From: Apostichopus japonicus
Taxonomy: Eukaryota; Echinodermata; Holothuroidea; Aspidochirotida; Stichopodidae
Assembly (NCBI RefSeq): GCF_037975245.1
Contig: NC_092581.1
Span: 1,560,501-1,624,500, forward strand
Direction of reading: 5' to 3'
DNA length: 64,000 nt
In this document: piece after piece, positions 38,696 through 51,672 of the stretch
Numbering within the stretch: position 1 is the first letter of the stretch
How the letters are laid out: every line of letters starts with the position of its first letter
Notes under the pieces: model-generated
What the model saw: the letters and a program-made list of their open reading frames with translations, nothing else
What the model was told of the DNA's origin: nothing
Databases searched by the model: none
Made by a program: the position numbers and the translations under genes

Positions 38696-39513
38696 GTATA
38701 CACTATTGTATACTATGTTTATCAATTTCAAAGTTTATATGATCTTTAATAATATAAATTCCTACTGGTTAAGTTGGGAGTTTGTAAAGGGCATCACTAG
38801 ACTGGAGGCATGTAAGTATCATTGCTCCTACAGTAAGTATACCCAAACGAGTTAGCTATCGCTGATACTAGACAATCTTTTTGTCTGCTACATTTGAGCC
38901 TAGTGGTGTGAGCTATGATTCCTATGACTATACAGTTTTTCCTTCCATGATAAATGTTGTTTCAAATTTGTACGATACTCTCATGAGGTAACAAACTCTA
39001 GTGCAGATAGTATACCTGACTGATGGACCTTTCACTAAGATTTCTTATCGAGGATCGCTGTCACTAATTGATCGATGAACTCGGCGGGAAAATCGATAAA
39101 AAAGAGTAGCATCTCATCGGCACCTTGATAGCATAAAGTTTTGAAGAAAGTGACTCGCAAGAGTCTCATTACACTGCTGTAATTTATTGAATTGTAGGGT
39201 AATACATTCCAGGAGTTTAAATAATAGATATTATATCTTGTTATGTTTGAAATGTATCTAGATTTTAAAATAGCTTGAATAGCATCTTCCTGGGAACTGG
39301 TATTCTTGCATAATGTTGAGAGTTGCATTTAAGGACATGTCAATCACATGTACATGAACATGGACGGGATTGTAATCTCTAAATGTAGGGAATCAAAAAA
39401 GGCTACTTTCTCCTGGCTTGTATATCCCTGGTCTAAAGACACTTATATCTATGCATTGATTTCATGATCCAGCTCTGTGATCATTCATATAATTGTTAAA
39501 TATACGTAGTCTG
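38696..39513. other. Non-coding sequence
   Basis: No gene supported. A 97-codon minus-strand frame (39035-39328) is a weak candidate for a decayed repeat ORF, but I see no diagnostic motif. Confidence 0.35.
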
Positions 39514-39620
39514 ATTTACTTTGTTTTCTCGCTTACCTGTCCCCTCACAATAAATGCACAACTATTAAAGTTCTCTAGCTCTACCATGCATGCCAAGAGT
39601 GAACTGGTTAGCGTTTTAAC
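39514..39620 (+). repeat. Orphan DIRS-type terminal repeat
   Basis: Contains ATTTACTTTGTTTTCTCGCT then TACCTGTCCCCTCACAA, aligning with the left end of the intact element, and a diverged continuation (CTCTACCATGC, then CTGGTTAGCG and TTTTAAC). No DIRS genes are adjacent. Confidence 0.65.
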
Positions 39621-42600
39621 AATTTAAGCCCTCAGCGACTGGTCACTACCGGTCGATAACATTCGTTCTCATTCCAGCAGTCAAAGTGCCTGAGGTCGAG
39701 AATAGATAGGTAATTAGCTTCATTGTCGCTTGTAAATATGCAACCATGGAACGTATATGGATCTCTTCAAAATTATATCTTTTGTCATATATACAGTATG
39801 TATTGGGGCTTTTATGGTCATTTGCATAGCTCCCAAATATGCTAGGAAGTCAAATAATGGTCACTAATCCTCTGTAGTCAAGACATCTTTATTGCCACCA
39901 GACAAGCATCTTTCACTTCTCTGAGACATTGTTAAATATATAAACATATCTGATGTCTAGTGATGGAACAGAGAGAGCAAGAAATTGAAAACTTAAAAAC
40001 TGTTTACTAAAATGGCATCATTACTCCTGATGACAATTAAACATAAACTGTACACTTGTACCAAGTATCTATTTTGTTTGTGTTTTAGTTATTTTTTAGT
40101 GCTTTATTGTTCTTTTATCGTCTGTATCTGACTTTAACATGATAACTAATTGTCATCAGGGGTGGGCTTGGATATAGAACTTGCAATTGGCATCAGGGTT
40201 GATAATAACACATAAATTGACACCCCTCAATTTACCGTAAAGTGCTATAGTAACCATTTGACAAACTTCTAAGTAACAGCTAATTACACATCTGTCTTAA
40301 TTGTTATAACTATATAACAAACAAAATTAATTCTGTACTAAAGTTTTCTGTCCAACAAAGTCACTGTAATGAGCATTATTTTATGTTTTTATAGTTTGCA
40401 AAGGCTCCTAACCTCTTTGTAAAGGTGGATGGAGCTGAAACATGGCCAATGTCAGGAATGGCTATTACAGTGTCATAAAATGTATCAGACTTCAAGGGCT
40501 CACTATATATACACTAGCAGTCTATAATTAGAAACAGTCATTTACCCAGAACTTGAAGGTAATGTATCATCTCTCGCAACAACGACGTTTTGTTTAACAA
40601 CACCTTGAATACTGTGTTCACTAAATATCTACTGTACTATGTATCAGGTAGCAGGCAACCCAGCAGACATACGCCCTTACTTTTTCCAAACCGCAGCAGA
40701 AGATATATACTGGTTGTTAAATTCTTCTCTTGATTAATGAACGAAAGTGTATTTTCATGTCTCTGTGTCGTTGAGATATCCTCCTCTTCATAATTAATAG
40801 CTATTCTGGATCTTCTGTACCTGAAATGATGGGTTTTATTTTAGCACTGTAATACCTCTCACAAAATGTTGCTGGTGGGTGGGTCAATTGTAGACTGTTC
40901 GTGGAAAGTAAACAGAAAGGTATTTGTAGAGTTTTGTGGTTCAATTAACCGTCAGCTCCTGTGTCTTCCAATTTTTGACGGAAGATGCGCAGATATTCTC
41001 ATATTTCAGGGACCAGCTGTGTCTCTGAATCATTCATGTATTTTTCACACCTCTTGATTACAAACAAATACACTAGTTTCATTTATTAAGCGTGAAGCAA
41101 GGACATGCAAATTAATTTTTAATACCTTGACTTTTTATGGCTCATATTTTACCCTAAAGTAATAAATTTACTCAAAGGTACTCGCCTTTTTTTTTTCTGT
41201 GGCTTACTTTAATAATCAATTATATATTTAAGTCCTATCCTATATACTTGTAGGCATAAACTAAGATATATTATTAGTTTCCATAAGCATCTTGTCTGAT
41301 AGAGGCATATATATACTATTTTAGTTTATTCCTATTCCTTAAATTTACTCCTTGTTACATTTTGCATAATTTTACCAGAACATAAAAAAGATTCTATATT
41401 CATATCTCATGTATTTTTGGTGAATGCAAATGTATATAAAACAACTGTATGTAATCAGAATCGTGTTGGGACATGTTCAGTTGCTATGGTGATGTATGAA
41501 ATATTTTGGGCAATATTTGGCATATATTCAGGTCACATTAATTTTAATTCAACAGTAGATCGTCTTCAATGGGCAACTAAATGTGGGCTAATGTCAACTA
41601 AATGTCGTCTAATTTGCCTGTTAGTAAATTGCTACATATATTTGTGATGTTTGTGAAAAAGAGGCAAACAGCTTATATTTCTTGTTGTTAATCTACTAAA
41701 CATTCAATGAAATATGCAAACTAGACTTAATTGTGTCACTATAATCATGTTTAGAACAAAGTATCTTGTCATGGTTTTGAAAATCATGGAAATATTGTTT
41801 CCATTTGTACGTTAACATACAGCCATGCTTACAGCCTGTTGTATAACTTTCATAAGCTGCAGTGTGACCATTTAAGCATACAGTATCTAGCAATTTGTTG
41901 CATCACTTATAGACTTGTGGTTATAACCAAAATGTATAACTTTTCATGTAATTCTATAACATCATTTGATATTTTATATTTTGTTCATGTATTTCTGTTT
42001 TGGTATTGTTCAATTGTTTTAACCTGTACCTATATATGATGTCAGTTTGAACTCCTGACTTTTGTTACGTTTTACTTCATTCTGGTCACTCATCCATTCT
42101 TCCTAGTCGTAATTGGCTTAATTCATGCTTTGTTTCATGAATATTCATTTTCATCTCATTCCATACCATGTTCCAATATCATGATATATCTTTCAATCTT
42201 AATCCTTAATTTTTTGCAATCTTTTACAACTCTAGTCACTTATTTTAATACTGATTCTCTTCTTATATAATAGTGTACAGGGTACAGTATGTCAGTTTTG
42301 ATTATACTACCCCTCATGACACCTCAGTAGCAGTAGTACTTTTTGATGAGTTATTTCAAAGCAGCTCTTTACATTGGTAAACTCTTCAAGAATATTCAGT
42401 ACCTAAATACCCTTTAAAGGCATGTTTCAATATCTAATTGACTATATCATCTCATGAAACAAAGAGAAAGTAGTCCACACTTTTTGGAAAATTCCTAAAT
42501 TATTTAATATAATCTCTGATGTGAAAAGACACCACAAGCTGGAACAAAATTTCCAGAATTACTTGACAAATCAGTAATTACTTTAAAATGAAAGTTCATT

Positions 42601-43099
42601 CACTTTAAAACAAAACAAATAAAAGCTAGAATGATGAATTCCCTAGCTTGATCCCAATTTAATTTGAATTTGAGAAAAAGTAATCCCAAGTAAATACAAT
42701 AATTATTGATCCAATGGAAACAGCTGCTTTAATTCCAAATCCAGAGGGCTGTGTGTAGCCAATAAACCTTTTTGACACTCTCGGCCATCCATAATGAAAT
42801 ATCGCTTACATTAATTCACAGCTGAGTTCTCTCAACTAACTTCAACAATGACCAGTTTATATGCTGCAGGGTACAGTATAACATCTCCTAAATTGATATC
42901 TTGTTTTTCCTCTCTCCCTGCAAGATCCCAAAGCTACCTCCCATGTTTTGATAGTTTATAGGACTCAAATCTACGATAGATCTACAAACCTGATTTCCGT
43001 TATATGTCATTTTGGTGTTATTTTTTGTTTTGTTTTCTAGTTCTATTAGTTTTCTCTTAAATTGCAAAAAATGTGTATTACAGATTTCTGTGAACATTT
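39621..43099. other. AT-rich non-coding sequence
   Basis: No gene supported. Confidence 0.4.
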
Positions 43100-43104
43100 G
43101 CCTC

Positions 43105-43202
43105 TACCAGCATGTATAATGGAATCGTACCTTATGTTTGAACCTATCCATATGGGTCTACTAGCATGTATAATGGAAGGTCTTATGTGTGAACCTATCC
43201 TT
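43105..43202. repeat. Short tandem duplication (about 50 bp)
   Basis: AGCATGTATAATGGAA followed by a TTATGTTTGAACCTATCC-like block occurs twice in a row. Confidence 0.8.
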
Positions 43203-43419
43203 CAGAAATTGTGACAAAGTCTTGGTTAAATACTTCTCTGACAGCATTTCCCTGTATGAAATTCCCATCATGTCCTCATTTGAATCCCAATGAACAAACT
43301 ACTACAGTATACACTCTTGGTTATCTCATTATCAGAATGACATCCTAGTGCGTAAATGTGCATGCTATAAATCCAAGCATTCATCGGTCTTCAAAATACA
43401 CAATTATTGCACATAAACC

Positions 43420-44330
43420 TGAATACTCTAGCTGGTATACCCTAACATACAGGTTGGTAAAGCTCATCTATAATCCTGCGAGTCTACTAATCTCTGGTGT
43501 TTTCGGGTTTAATGTTATTAACTTTCTACGCAAATGTAACCCTTCTATCAGTGATCATATATAGCTATAGCACAAAGCTAGGTCTTGTATACTTCAGTAT
43601 TAGCTGTGGTATCCTAACACACAAGGTTATCCGCTCCTACATTAGTATTTCTCCTCTACTATTGTAATGTCTGAATTATTCTTCCCAAATATCATACTGA
43701 TATCCTACACAAATGTACACATAGGCTACATTTATCCACGATGATCAAAGTATATCTCTTGCATATCTACCTACATTATGTATTCTAATTCCTAACATTA
43801 AGGTTTACAAAACTCATCCTATCCTATATATGTCTGATATTCTATTCAAATGTGCATGATGTCCATCCAACGATGATATAACTACAGTACATGCATCTTC
43901 AATTTTCCTGAGTGCTCTGATATCCTAACACACAGGGATATTAAGTTCATCCCATCCTACATTCGACTGACCTACTTCTCAAATGTGTGCATGCATGTGC
44001 TAGTTTCATCTATCAATGATATATGTACATCTATTTTCTTTGATTTTCCTGAGTGCTCTGATATCCTAACACACAGCTTTATAATTAAGGTTATACTGTC
44101 CTACAAGTGACTCCCACATTATTGCATACTAATTGGTATTCCTACATAAGACTGTTTAACAATTTCTACTGTAATTTGCATATTTCTTTCTTCTCTTCAT
44201 GATCAAGTACACTGTGGCGTCATATAAATTTGAGTCCTCTGATATCGCAAAACTTGGTTTAATAAGCTCATCATCATACACATTTGATTCCCAATCTAGC
44301 TTTATATACTAACAATCTCTTTTTTATATC
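43420..44330. repeat. Old diverged tandem array, about 6 units
   Basis: The core TATCCTAACACACAG, followed by a variable AAGGTTnnTAAGCTCATCC-like block and later by ATTNNAAATGTGCATG, recurs near 43430, 43605, 43783, 43916, 44055 and 44237. Spacing is about 130-180 bp. The two copies near 43905 and 44044 are most alike, sharing TTTTCCTGAGTGCTCTGATA. Confidence 0.65.
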
Positions 44331-47300
44331 CTCCCATATGTAATACTAGTTATACTAACACATATACCCTCTTCATGTGCCTTTATAATTGTCATCCCTG
44401 TTGACCGCGGTGAAATCAAAGTGATTATCTCTGGCCTTATTCTGTGTATCCGATGAAGATGCTTAAATGGACCGAAGCCAGTCAGTTGTAATCCCGTCAA
44501 TCCTTCTTCATCTTGCGTGCATGATATTCTTGCATGCAAATGCATAACTTTATTTGAGATGTCATTATAATTCCTCCATTTTCAAAACCTAAATTATAAT
44601 ATAATCAAATATATACAAAGTAGTTAATAATTTATGGCCCAATTTAACATATTCTAGAGAATAGTTTCTTATCTTCATCCTGCTAGTCATGTTTGCTGGT
44701 CCCTTTGATGTGATGGCTACTTTGAAATGCATTTGATGGCAAATTTTATTACCAACTTTTTTGGCTACATAAATCATATCAGATGGAAATATTAAGGAGT
44801 GCCCTGAACAGATCAGTTCTACGTATAAGAGGATGCGACCACACATGTCTTTTTGCCATTTTACCTTTTAAAACAATATATTGTGGTGGGTTAAGAGTTT
44901 GGGTCATGTTAGCCATGTGATGTATCTAGATCTGTCACTCATTACCCACCGCTCTAATTAAGAAACAGGTGATGCAAACAGTTGGTTGCACCATTGCTCT
45001 TAATTTACAGTAAGTAACATCCTAATGGTTTAAGTTCAATTTTTTTTTGTGTCCCAAAAACTTAACATGTCATCAACTCAGCTGTTTCATTTGAACTACA
45101 GATTTAATCTGTGAAACATGATATTTGGTATTTACTAACATGCAATTTTCATAGCCTAACCTATAGATGCTAGCCTATAAAACTTCATCTGAATCCAAAA
45201 CCTACTTGACCTCTCCTAAATGTATTTATTTATTTTAAGATTGGAATTACATGCCATATCATTAAATGGAGATATACTATCTCTCAAATGTATAAATATA
45301 TCTGTAGGTAATAATCTTGATTTCATTTAGCTGTATATGGAATCCCCGGTCATATATTAAAGTTACTCCAAGCATGCAAAGTTAACAAACTTTGATGGAG
45401 CTGTAAAATGATGGTGGACAATGTTTAAATGGCAGCTGCAGTTTGTCATAAAACTACCTTATAGGTAACTCATGGTCATATTACTGGTTGGCCATGCATA
45501 TTGAGTATAAAGTAGAAAACAAATATTTTTTTGGTCACTGAAAGAAAATAGCTGGCTACAATGGAGTCGTAGAGTTAAAATAGTTAATTAGCATATTTAT
45601 GAGTTGAAATACCTATCACACCATAGTTGGGCCGTTTTTTCTTCTATTCTGTACTTTCACATCCCGCTTCAAAGCACTATTTCATATTTACAGTATTGAG
45701 CAGTATGAATATATCATGTTTATCCGAAATATGGTGATCAGGAACTGCTGGCACTGTCAGTACGAGTGCTTTGAAGCATGATATGAGAGGTCAGTATAGA
45801 GTGGTTGCACTAGAAAGAAATTGTCCGAACTGGCTGATTACCATTTAACCAGTCTTTGAAGAAAAGATGTAATTATCCATGTTCTGGATAATATATGGAT
45901 AACATGCAATATAGGTTATGATGGTATTTGTATCCTATCACTCCTCATATAAGTCTTTTATAGTGTAACTACTAACTATATGACACTCTTGCTGTACCAA
46001 GTCTATATGGCGGTCTGATAGTACAGTAGTTATGTGGAGATAGGTGAGCTCAGTTGTAAAATATCCATGCCAGGTCAGCTTGCTTTTAATGTCTTTCATA
46101 AATCGAAAAAATGTGGCTTCAACGCATCTCAATCAGAGTAAAGCGTGCAATTCCATCCCTTTGTCAAAATATTTTAGACATGCTTAAATGGCTGTTGGTT
46201 CTGTTGAGGCCTGCAGTCTCTGTTAAATACTGCCTAACCCTATTAAATTGTGCCCAGTGAAGTGCAAGTTTCAGTCAGCCAAGATAATTTCCCTAGACAA
46301 TATTTCCTGTGAAATTTTTCCTATAAATTAAGGACCCCCTCCTTAGTCTAAACATTGTGCTAAATAAAGCTTGAAGTTTTACCTTTCAAGGATAAACACA
46401 GTTCCTAGAATGTTTAGTATTTGCATGATAAACTACTCCATAAAAGTCAGACATTGCTTAAAATGCTACTCTTAACGAGTTTGGCATGCACTTACCTCAC
46501 AAGGTTACGATCAAAGTTTGCTTGTTTATACTAACATGATCTCAAATTAGCCTCAAAGTCTTAAATTTCCCTGGCCTCACATAATCCTCCATTCTGAAAG
46601 AGAAACTTTTATTCTGGAATGCCAAAACTTGCTTAAAACGGGTGTCTATACTTCTGAAATTTTTTACCAAATCTATCCAGTCCTTACCAAAGGAAAAAAA
46701 GTTGTCACATTTCTACAAATATTTGCTATTCTTATAGTTTAGAACTCATATTACTTTAAGCTTCTCACGATAAGCTGCTTTTCTCAAATCTATCAATATT
46801 AATTGTTTTTTGATATTTACAAATTTCAAGTCTTTTTATGTGCTAGTGCTTATATATAAATATGTCATTATGCTCTTACTTTGCAACTTCCAAAATCTTT
46901 TTCAAGTGTGACACAGATTATAGTCGTAGCTATACTACACACATTTTTCGAAACTCAGTGTAATACATGAGCACATTGGTACGGCATATATTCCATATGT
47001 TTTGCAACATCAATGTTTGCATTAACATATATTTTAGTAAAACTGTTCTACATGTTACTTTGAAATATTTCTTGATATAAAGTTACCAATTAGGGTACAC
47101 TTGGTCTGAAAACTTGCAGGGTAATAATGTCATTTAAGCAAACCTTATCATTATGTTAAAACAAGCATATTGTATCATCTTAGATTCTGGTTTTGAGCTT
47201 TTATATTCTTGTTCAGAAATTTGTTAAAAAATGCCCAAAAAAAATTAACAAATGTACTTTTGACGAAATTAATCTCTGTGTACAGTAGGGCACATTCAAA

Positions 47301-48812
47301 TGCAATCTTTGTTTCAATATAGTGTACTGTATTATCAGGCTTGATCTCACAAATTAACATATGTTGTGTACATGTTTTACTAACTGTTAAATGAATGTTA
47401 CTTTATAATAGTTCAATCAATTGTCAATGTTGCATTTTGTCATAGTCACATATAGTAAACAATGACTTATATGAAACAAACGTTGCCCAATGTTACAATA
47501 TCAGAAAACAAGTTTACTTCATCATAATAACGGTATTGTAAGGAAACTGAAAAGCAAAGATGATTTAGGTCATGAAAGGCAACGCCGGTTTGCATCTTGG
47601 GATGCGTAATATGGCTTTAATTGACAGCTCATGAATCTAGAGGCTTGAACTATAGACTGGTAAATTTATAGAAGCATATGCCAAATAAAGTAAAAAGCTT
47701 ACCATGTTGTAATTTGCAGAATCACTGATATGTAGGTTTCGTTAAGGTTTTAACTCTATATATTCGTGATCGAATACTGGCATTAATATGCACGAATACA
47801 CTTTACTGCAATCCATTACGGGGGAATCCATTTGTATCAATTAGATATATAGACACTAAATTAGAAGCCGTTTGAAAGTCTTCAATCGTAACATCACCGT
47901 TTTTTTAATAAAGTGTGCACCCAAATGGGAGGGAGTGGGGAGTGTTATATACGACAGTCAATAATGTGGAAATTATAATAACTTTGTGGGTTTAGCTTGT
48001 TGATGAAATTTGGAGACTTAACTTGAAGTCTTATGAAGATGAACTTCATGGCTGCGAATTCTTTTAGTCACTGTAATGACCAATATGTATTTAAAATATT
48101 CCTATATGTAAAAAAAAACCTCATCATGTGGACATCTTTTTTAAGATCTTAGTTAGAATCACCTATCTGATATTCTCTTTTTTCGTTTCAATCAGGCTTT
48201 TTGCAAGGATCGTGTTTGCATTCAGGCAATGTAAAAAATAAAGTCAGTCTATAAAACCCATTTCAATTACACCCAATGGCTTTGAAACACTGCTTTATGT
48301 CTTACCGACAATTTACTGTCGCTAATGCTGCCCAATTTAGGACGCTGTTTCCCATTATCTTAATTCCACAGGTGGTTATAAATTATTTAGAGACATTGCA
48401 TTCTAATGTTAGAGCACTTTTCCGTACAAAACAATTGTGAGTTTTAAAAGCATCTAGAGTATTAAAAACAGAAATAAGTTATTTCTCTGTTCAGCAGGAT
48501 ATATTGCTATGACTAATTAACGACACTCATCAAAATTTGTGTTTTTAATGATGAAAGTATTTGTTGTCTCTATGCAATTCCAGGCAAATCACAGAGCTAA
48601 CTAGAATTTCCCATCTTCCATTCCCTTTAATATGAGCACACATTGCACTAGAGACACAAATCAAATACAAAAATAAAATACTAGAATTTTACCAAGTTCG
48701 AACCCTGAGATATGATTAATCTGTGTATAGCCTTGAGGTATATCAAGGGATATCAATAAAAACGTCTTATAAATTGTGTTTCAGGTAACAACCTCTTGTC
48801 TTGCAATCTATT
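44331..48812. other. AT-rich non-coding sequence left of DIRS copy 1
   Basis: No gene or recognisable element in 4.5 kb. Short open frames are without motifs. Confidence 0.4.
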
Positions 48813-48830
48813 ATATTTACTTCGCTCCTC

Positions 48831-48953
48831 GCTTACCTGTCTCCTCACAACCTTAGCACCTCATTCTACCGTGCCTATAAAGTCCTGGTAAATAAATAAC
48901 ACTGTGCGCCCTCTATGACCGGACCCCCCTTCCGGTCCCTCCTCCTTTTTCAT
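48831..48953 (+). repeat. Left inverted terminal repeat, copy 1
   Basis: The 123-bp segment from GCTTACCTGTCTCCTCACAA to TTTTTCAT is the reverse complement of 55200-55322, with at most a mismatch near its inner edge. The outermost 18 bp (48813-48830, ATATTTACTTCGCTCCTC) are unique to the left end and pair with the internal region instead. The repeat includes an AATAAATAA block and probably carries the promoter or start of the genomic RNA. Confidence 0.93.
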
Positions 48954-49546
48954 TCTACCATTCCAAGTGCCTACACGCATATTTTTCTTGTGGATAGTTT
49001 CCTTGGAAAATTGTCTTGGTTTTCTTTGACGATCGCCGGAAGTTTTTTAGCTTCGGATCTTTAGAAGTTTGACAGTCCTTTCCTGACCGATAAGTATCCT
49101 TTTTGTCAAAAAGGGAGGGTTTTGGGGACTGTTTTCGTAGTGCGTTTCCTCCTCGGGTTGGTTTGCGGCGGGGTTAGCAGTTCCGCGAAACTGCCTAGGT
49201 TCCCGCCCTATTCCTCCCCACGCTAAAGCGTGTTGTTGTTATTGTGTTTTCTTAGCTTGTTTACTAGCTTCTTCCCCCCAATTAGTTTCTCTCGTCCCCC
49301 TTTTGGGGATTCATATTGCTCACGTATATTCACTCCTTTTTGTATGTATTTCTCGCTCTCTCATTTTCGTTTCAGCTTCCATTTTCTCGTTAGGCCACCC
49401 CGTAGCGTTACCTTGTTTACCGTTGCTAGGTTACGCTACGCTCCACCTAAGCATAATTCCCTCCCTAGTTCTCCCTTCTTACGCTAAGCTTCTATTGTTG
49501 TTCATTTATCACTAAGAAGTAATCTTCCTTAATCCGGTTATTCAGC
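48954..49546 (+). promoter_or_regulatory. 5' leader of DIRS copy 1
   Basis: Untranslated leader before the gag ATG at 49547, T-rich with CTTCGT and GTAGCGTTACC/GGTTACGCTACG motifs. The downstream half (about 49230-49510) differs from copy 2 far more than the flanking repeat or the RT gene. Related motifs make up the tandem array at 26719-27690. A hydrophobic 70-codon upstream frame (49303-49515) is present at the same place in copy 2 but is probably not a gene. Confidence 0.6.
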
Positions 49547-51672
49547 ATGTCACGCAATCCATTGAAGTGCATCAACTGCTCTATGTTTCGCCCAGGCAGA
49601 GCCTGGGACGAGCACGACCTTTGTCCAAAATGCAGATCCTGCACTCGACGAGACCCCTGCCTGGTGTGTATTAAGTTTACACCAGCTCAGTGGCAGGACA
49701 TCGACCTGTGGCTTGAGGGCTTACGTAGCAAGCTCCAGGGAAGGCTGGACTCGATCCCGAGCGCAATCGGGGCGCCGGAGGTTCCAGGAATAACGGGAGA
49801 TAGAGAGGAGGAGGGAGTAGTAGAGAGAGAGGTGGAGGAGAGTGGCCATGAGAGGGCCGAAGGAGAGAAAGAGGTAGAGAGAGAGGAAAGAGAAAGAGAA
49901 AGAGAAAGAATTCCCCTAACGGCCCGGCTACGTCCGGATCAGTTACGGCCAGAGGGAAGGGCAGGAGCAAAGGCAAGGCTCCTGCCAAGAAAAGACCTCC
50001 AAAGCAGAGGCACAGCTCGGCCGGGCTGGAGACTCCGTCTCAGTCCGGGCCGCAGCTACACAGACCCACAGAGCGCGGCCCTCCGGCCGTGGGAGGCTCG
50101 GGTCCAAAAGAGAGAGCAACCGAGGGGACGCGGAGACGGAGCCGGTCCCGTTCCAGGGAGCCGGACAGGGAGCCAGAGAGGCGGGTTCCGACGGAGATCC
50201 CGGCCCGAGAAAGTAGGGAGAGAGAGTCCTCCCGCCGACCCAGAAGGGAGAGATCGGGGTCGCATACAAGATCCCCAAGACGGAGAGAGAGGAAGAGATA
50301 CTCTCCAATCTCCGACGAGTCCTCGGACTCTTCCGACGATGGATACAGAAGATCCAAGAGGAGGCGCCGGTCCCCGAGACGGCGTCAGGAAGAGGAACCA
50401 GCTTGGCTATCCAAACTCACCGGCCTGCTACGGCCCCTGCTGGAGCAAAGGACGTCCACGGTAGCCGACGTGGCACCGGGCCCTACCAGCCCCGTATCGA
50501 CCATGGCCCCGCAACCGGCCCCGGACCCGGACGCTCTGGATTGCAGAGCATCGGTGAATCTTTCCGGCTTGGAGGACGAAGGGGAGCCCATAGATCCAGA
50601 TCCTCTCGACTACGATCCTATGGAGGACAGCTTTGGCCACAATTACGAACCGGAGGAAGCGCCCGCGACAGGAGGAGCCCTCCCACAGGAGCTAATAACA
50701 CGGGCGGCAGACATATTCAGACGACACCTGGGGTTCGAGGAACCCGAGACGCAACCGCAGAAGGCGGGCCGGGTATCAAAATTGACGGCGACCGGCGAAG
50801 CGTCATATAAGCCCAAAACTACCATACCAGTAGACGCAACCTGTTATGACAGATTTGAGGCCATTGCCAACAAGACCAAGTGGACGGCCTTCCCGGCCAG
50901 GGCAGATAGAGCGGTCAGGGTACCTGACGAGGCCTGGAAGGATCTATTTAGATGCCCAACCATCCCCCAGGAGGCCAAGGAGAGATTAAAAGCCGAACAA
51001 GGGGCCTCATCCACACACGTGTTCAAGACCCCGGACCAGAGGAAGCTAGAAGAGCTTTTGGTAGAGATGGACATGGCAGCCCGTTCGGGCATGAAGTTCG
51101 CATCGGTACTAATGCTATCAGCTGAAGTCCTCATGCGACACCATCAACAGCTCCCTGAGGACAGCAGCCAAGTATCCAGGGACGAAGCGGGCCAGCTCCT
51201 CCTGCTGCTGGGCCCCCTCGTCAGGCTCGCGTACGATCAATTTGCAAGGGTCGCTACCAGGTCCGTAAAGGCCCGTAGACAAAACATCGTCTCCGCCATC
51301 CATTGGCCTTCGACGGAGGCGAAGGACAGAATGCTGGAACTACCAATCCTCGGGGAAGACCTTTTTGCGGGCTGCTTCCAAAAGAAACTGCAGGAAGAGG
51401 TGGCCCGAAGGGAGACTCTGGCCAAATCAGAATTCCGACCCCCACCGACCCAGAGAACCAGACCCTTCCGCCCGAGGGAGAGCAGAGCACCTAGGGGAAC
51501 GAGAGCAGCACCCGCCAAATCTATGAGCAGAGGAGCTCTCAGAGGCAGAAGCCGGGGGGCAGCCTCCCGTCCGACCCGCTCCTGGGCCCCCAGAGGAGGC
51601 AGAGGCTCGTCGTCGACCAGACGGGACAGTGACCGCCCCTCCACTCGACCAGCGTTCGCCGCCCAGCCCTAG
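49547..51672 (+). pseudogene. DIRS Gag-like ORF1, copy 1, frameshifted
   Basis: Starts at the same ATG as copy 2 (MSRNPLKCIN). Visible parts in order: a Cys-rich N-terminus (Cys 8, 11, 26, 29, 32, 38, 41; a likely zinc knuckle), a Glu/Arg-rich charged stretch, an SR-like Arg/Ser region, an acidic linker, a long alpha-helical block probably corresponding to the capsid-like core, and an Arg/Gly/Pro-rich tail. One C is missing at about 49921-49925 relative to copy 2, so the first 125 or so codons and the rest are in different frames. Translation from the normal start would run into unrelated sequence until 50464. The remainder is open in its own frame to TAG at 51670-51672. It keeps the 17-codon segment (with IFRRHLGFEE) that copy 2 has lost. 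Confidence 0.88.

Noticed and set aside
39035-39328. Decayed LINE ORF on minus strand
   Set aside because: A suggestive length but no RT or endonuclease motif could be seen.
49303-49515. 70-codon upstream frame in the DIRS leader, also at 59037-59249
   Set aside because: Same length in both copies but about 7 of 70 residues differ and the sequence is low-complexity hydrophobic; no sign of protein constraint.
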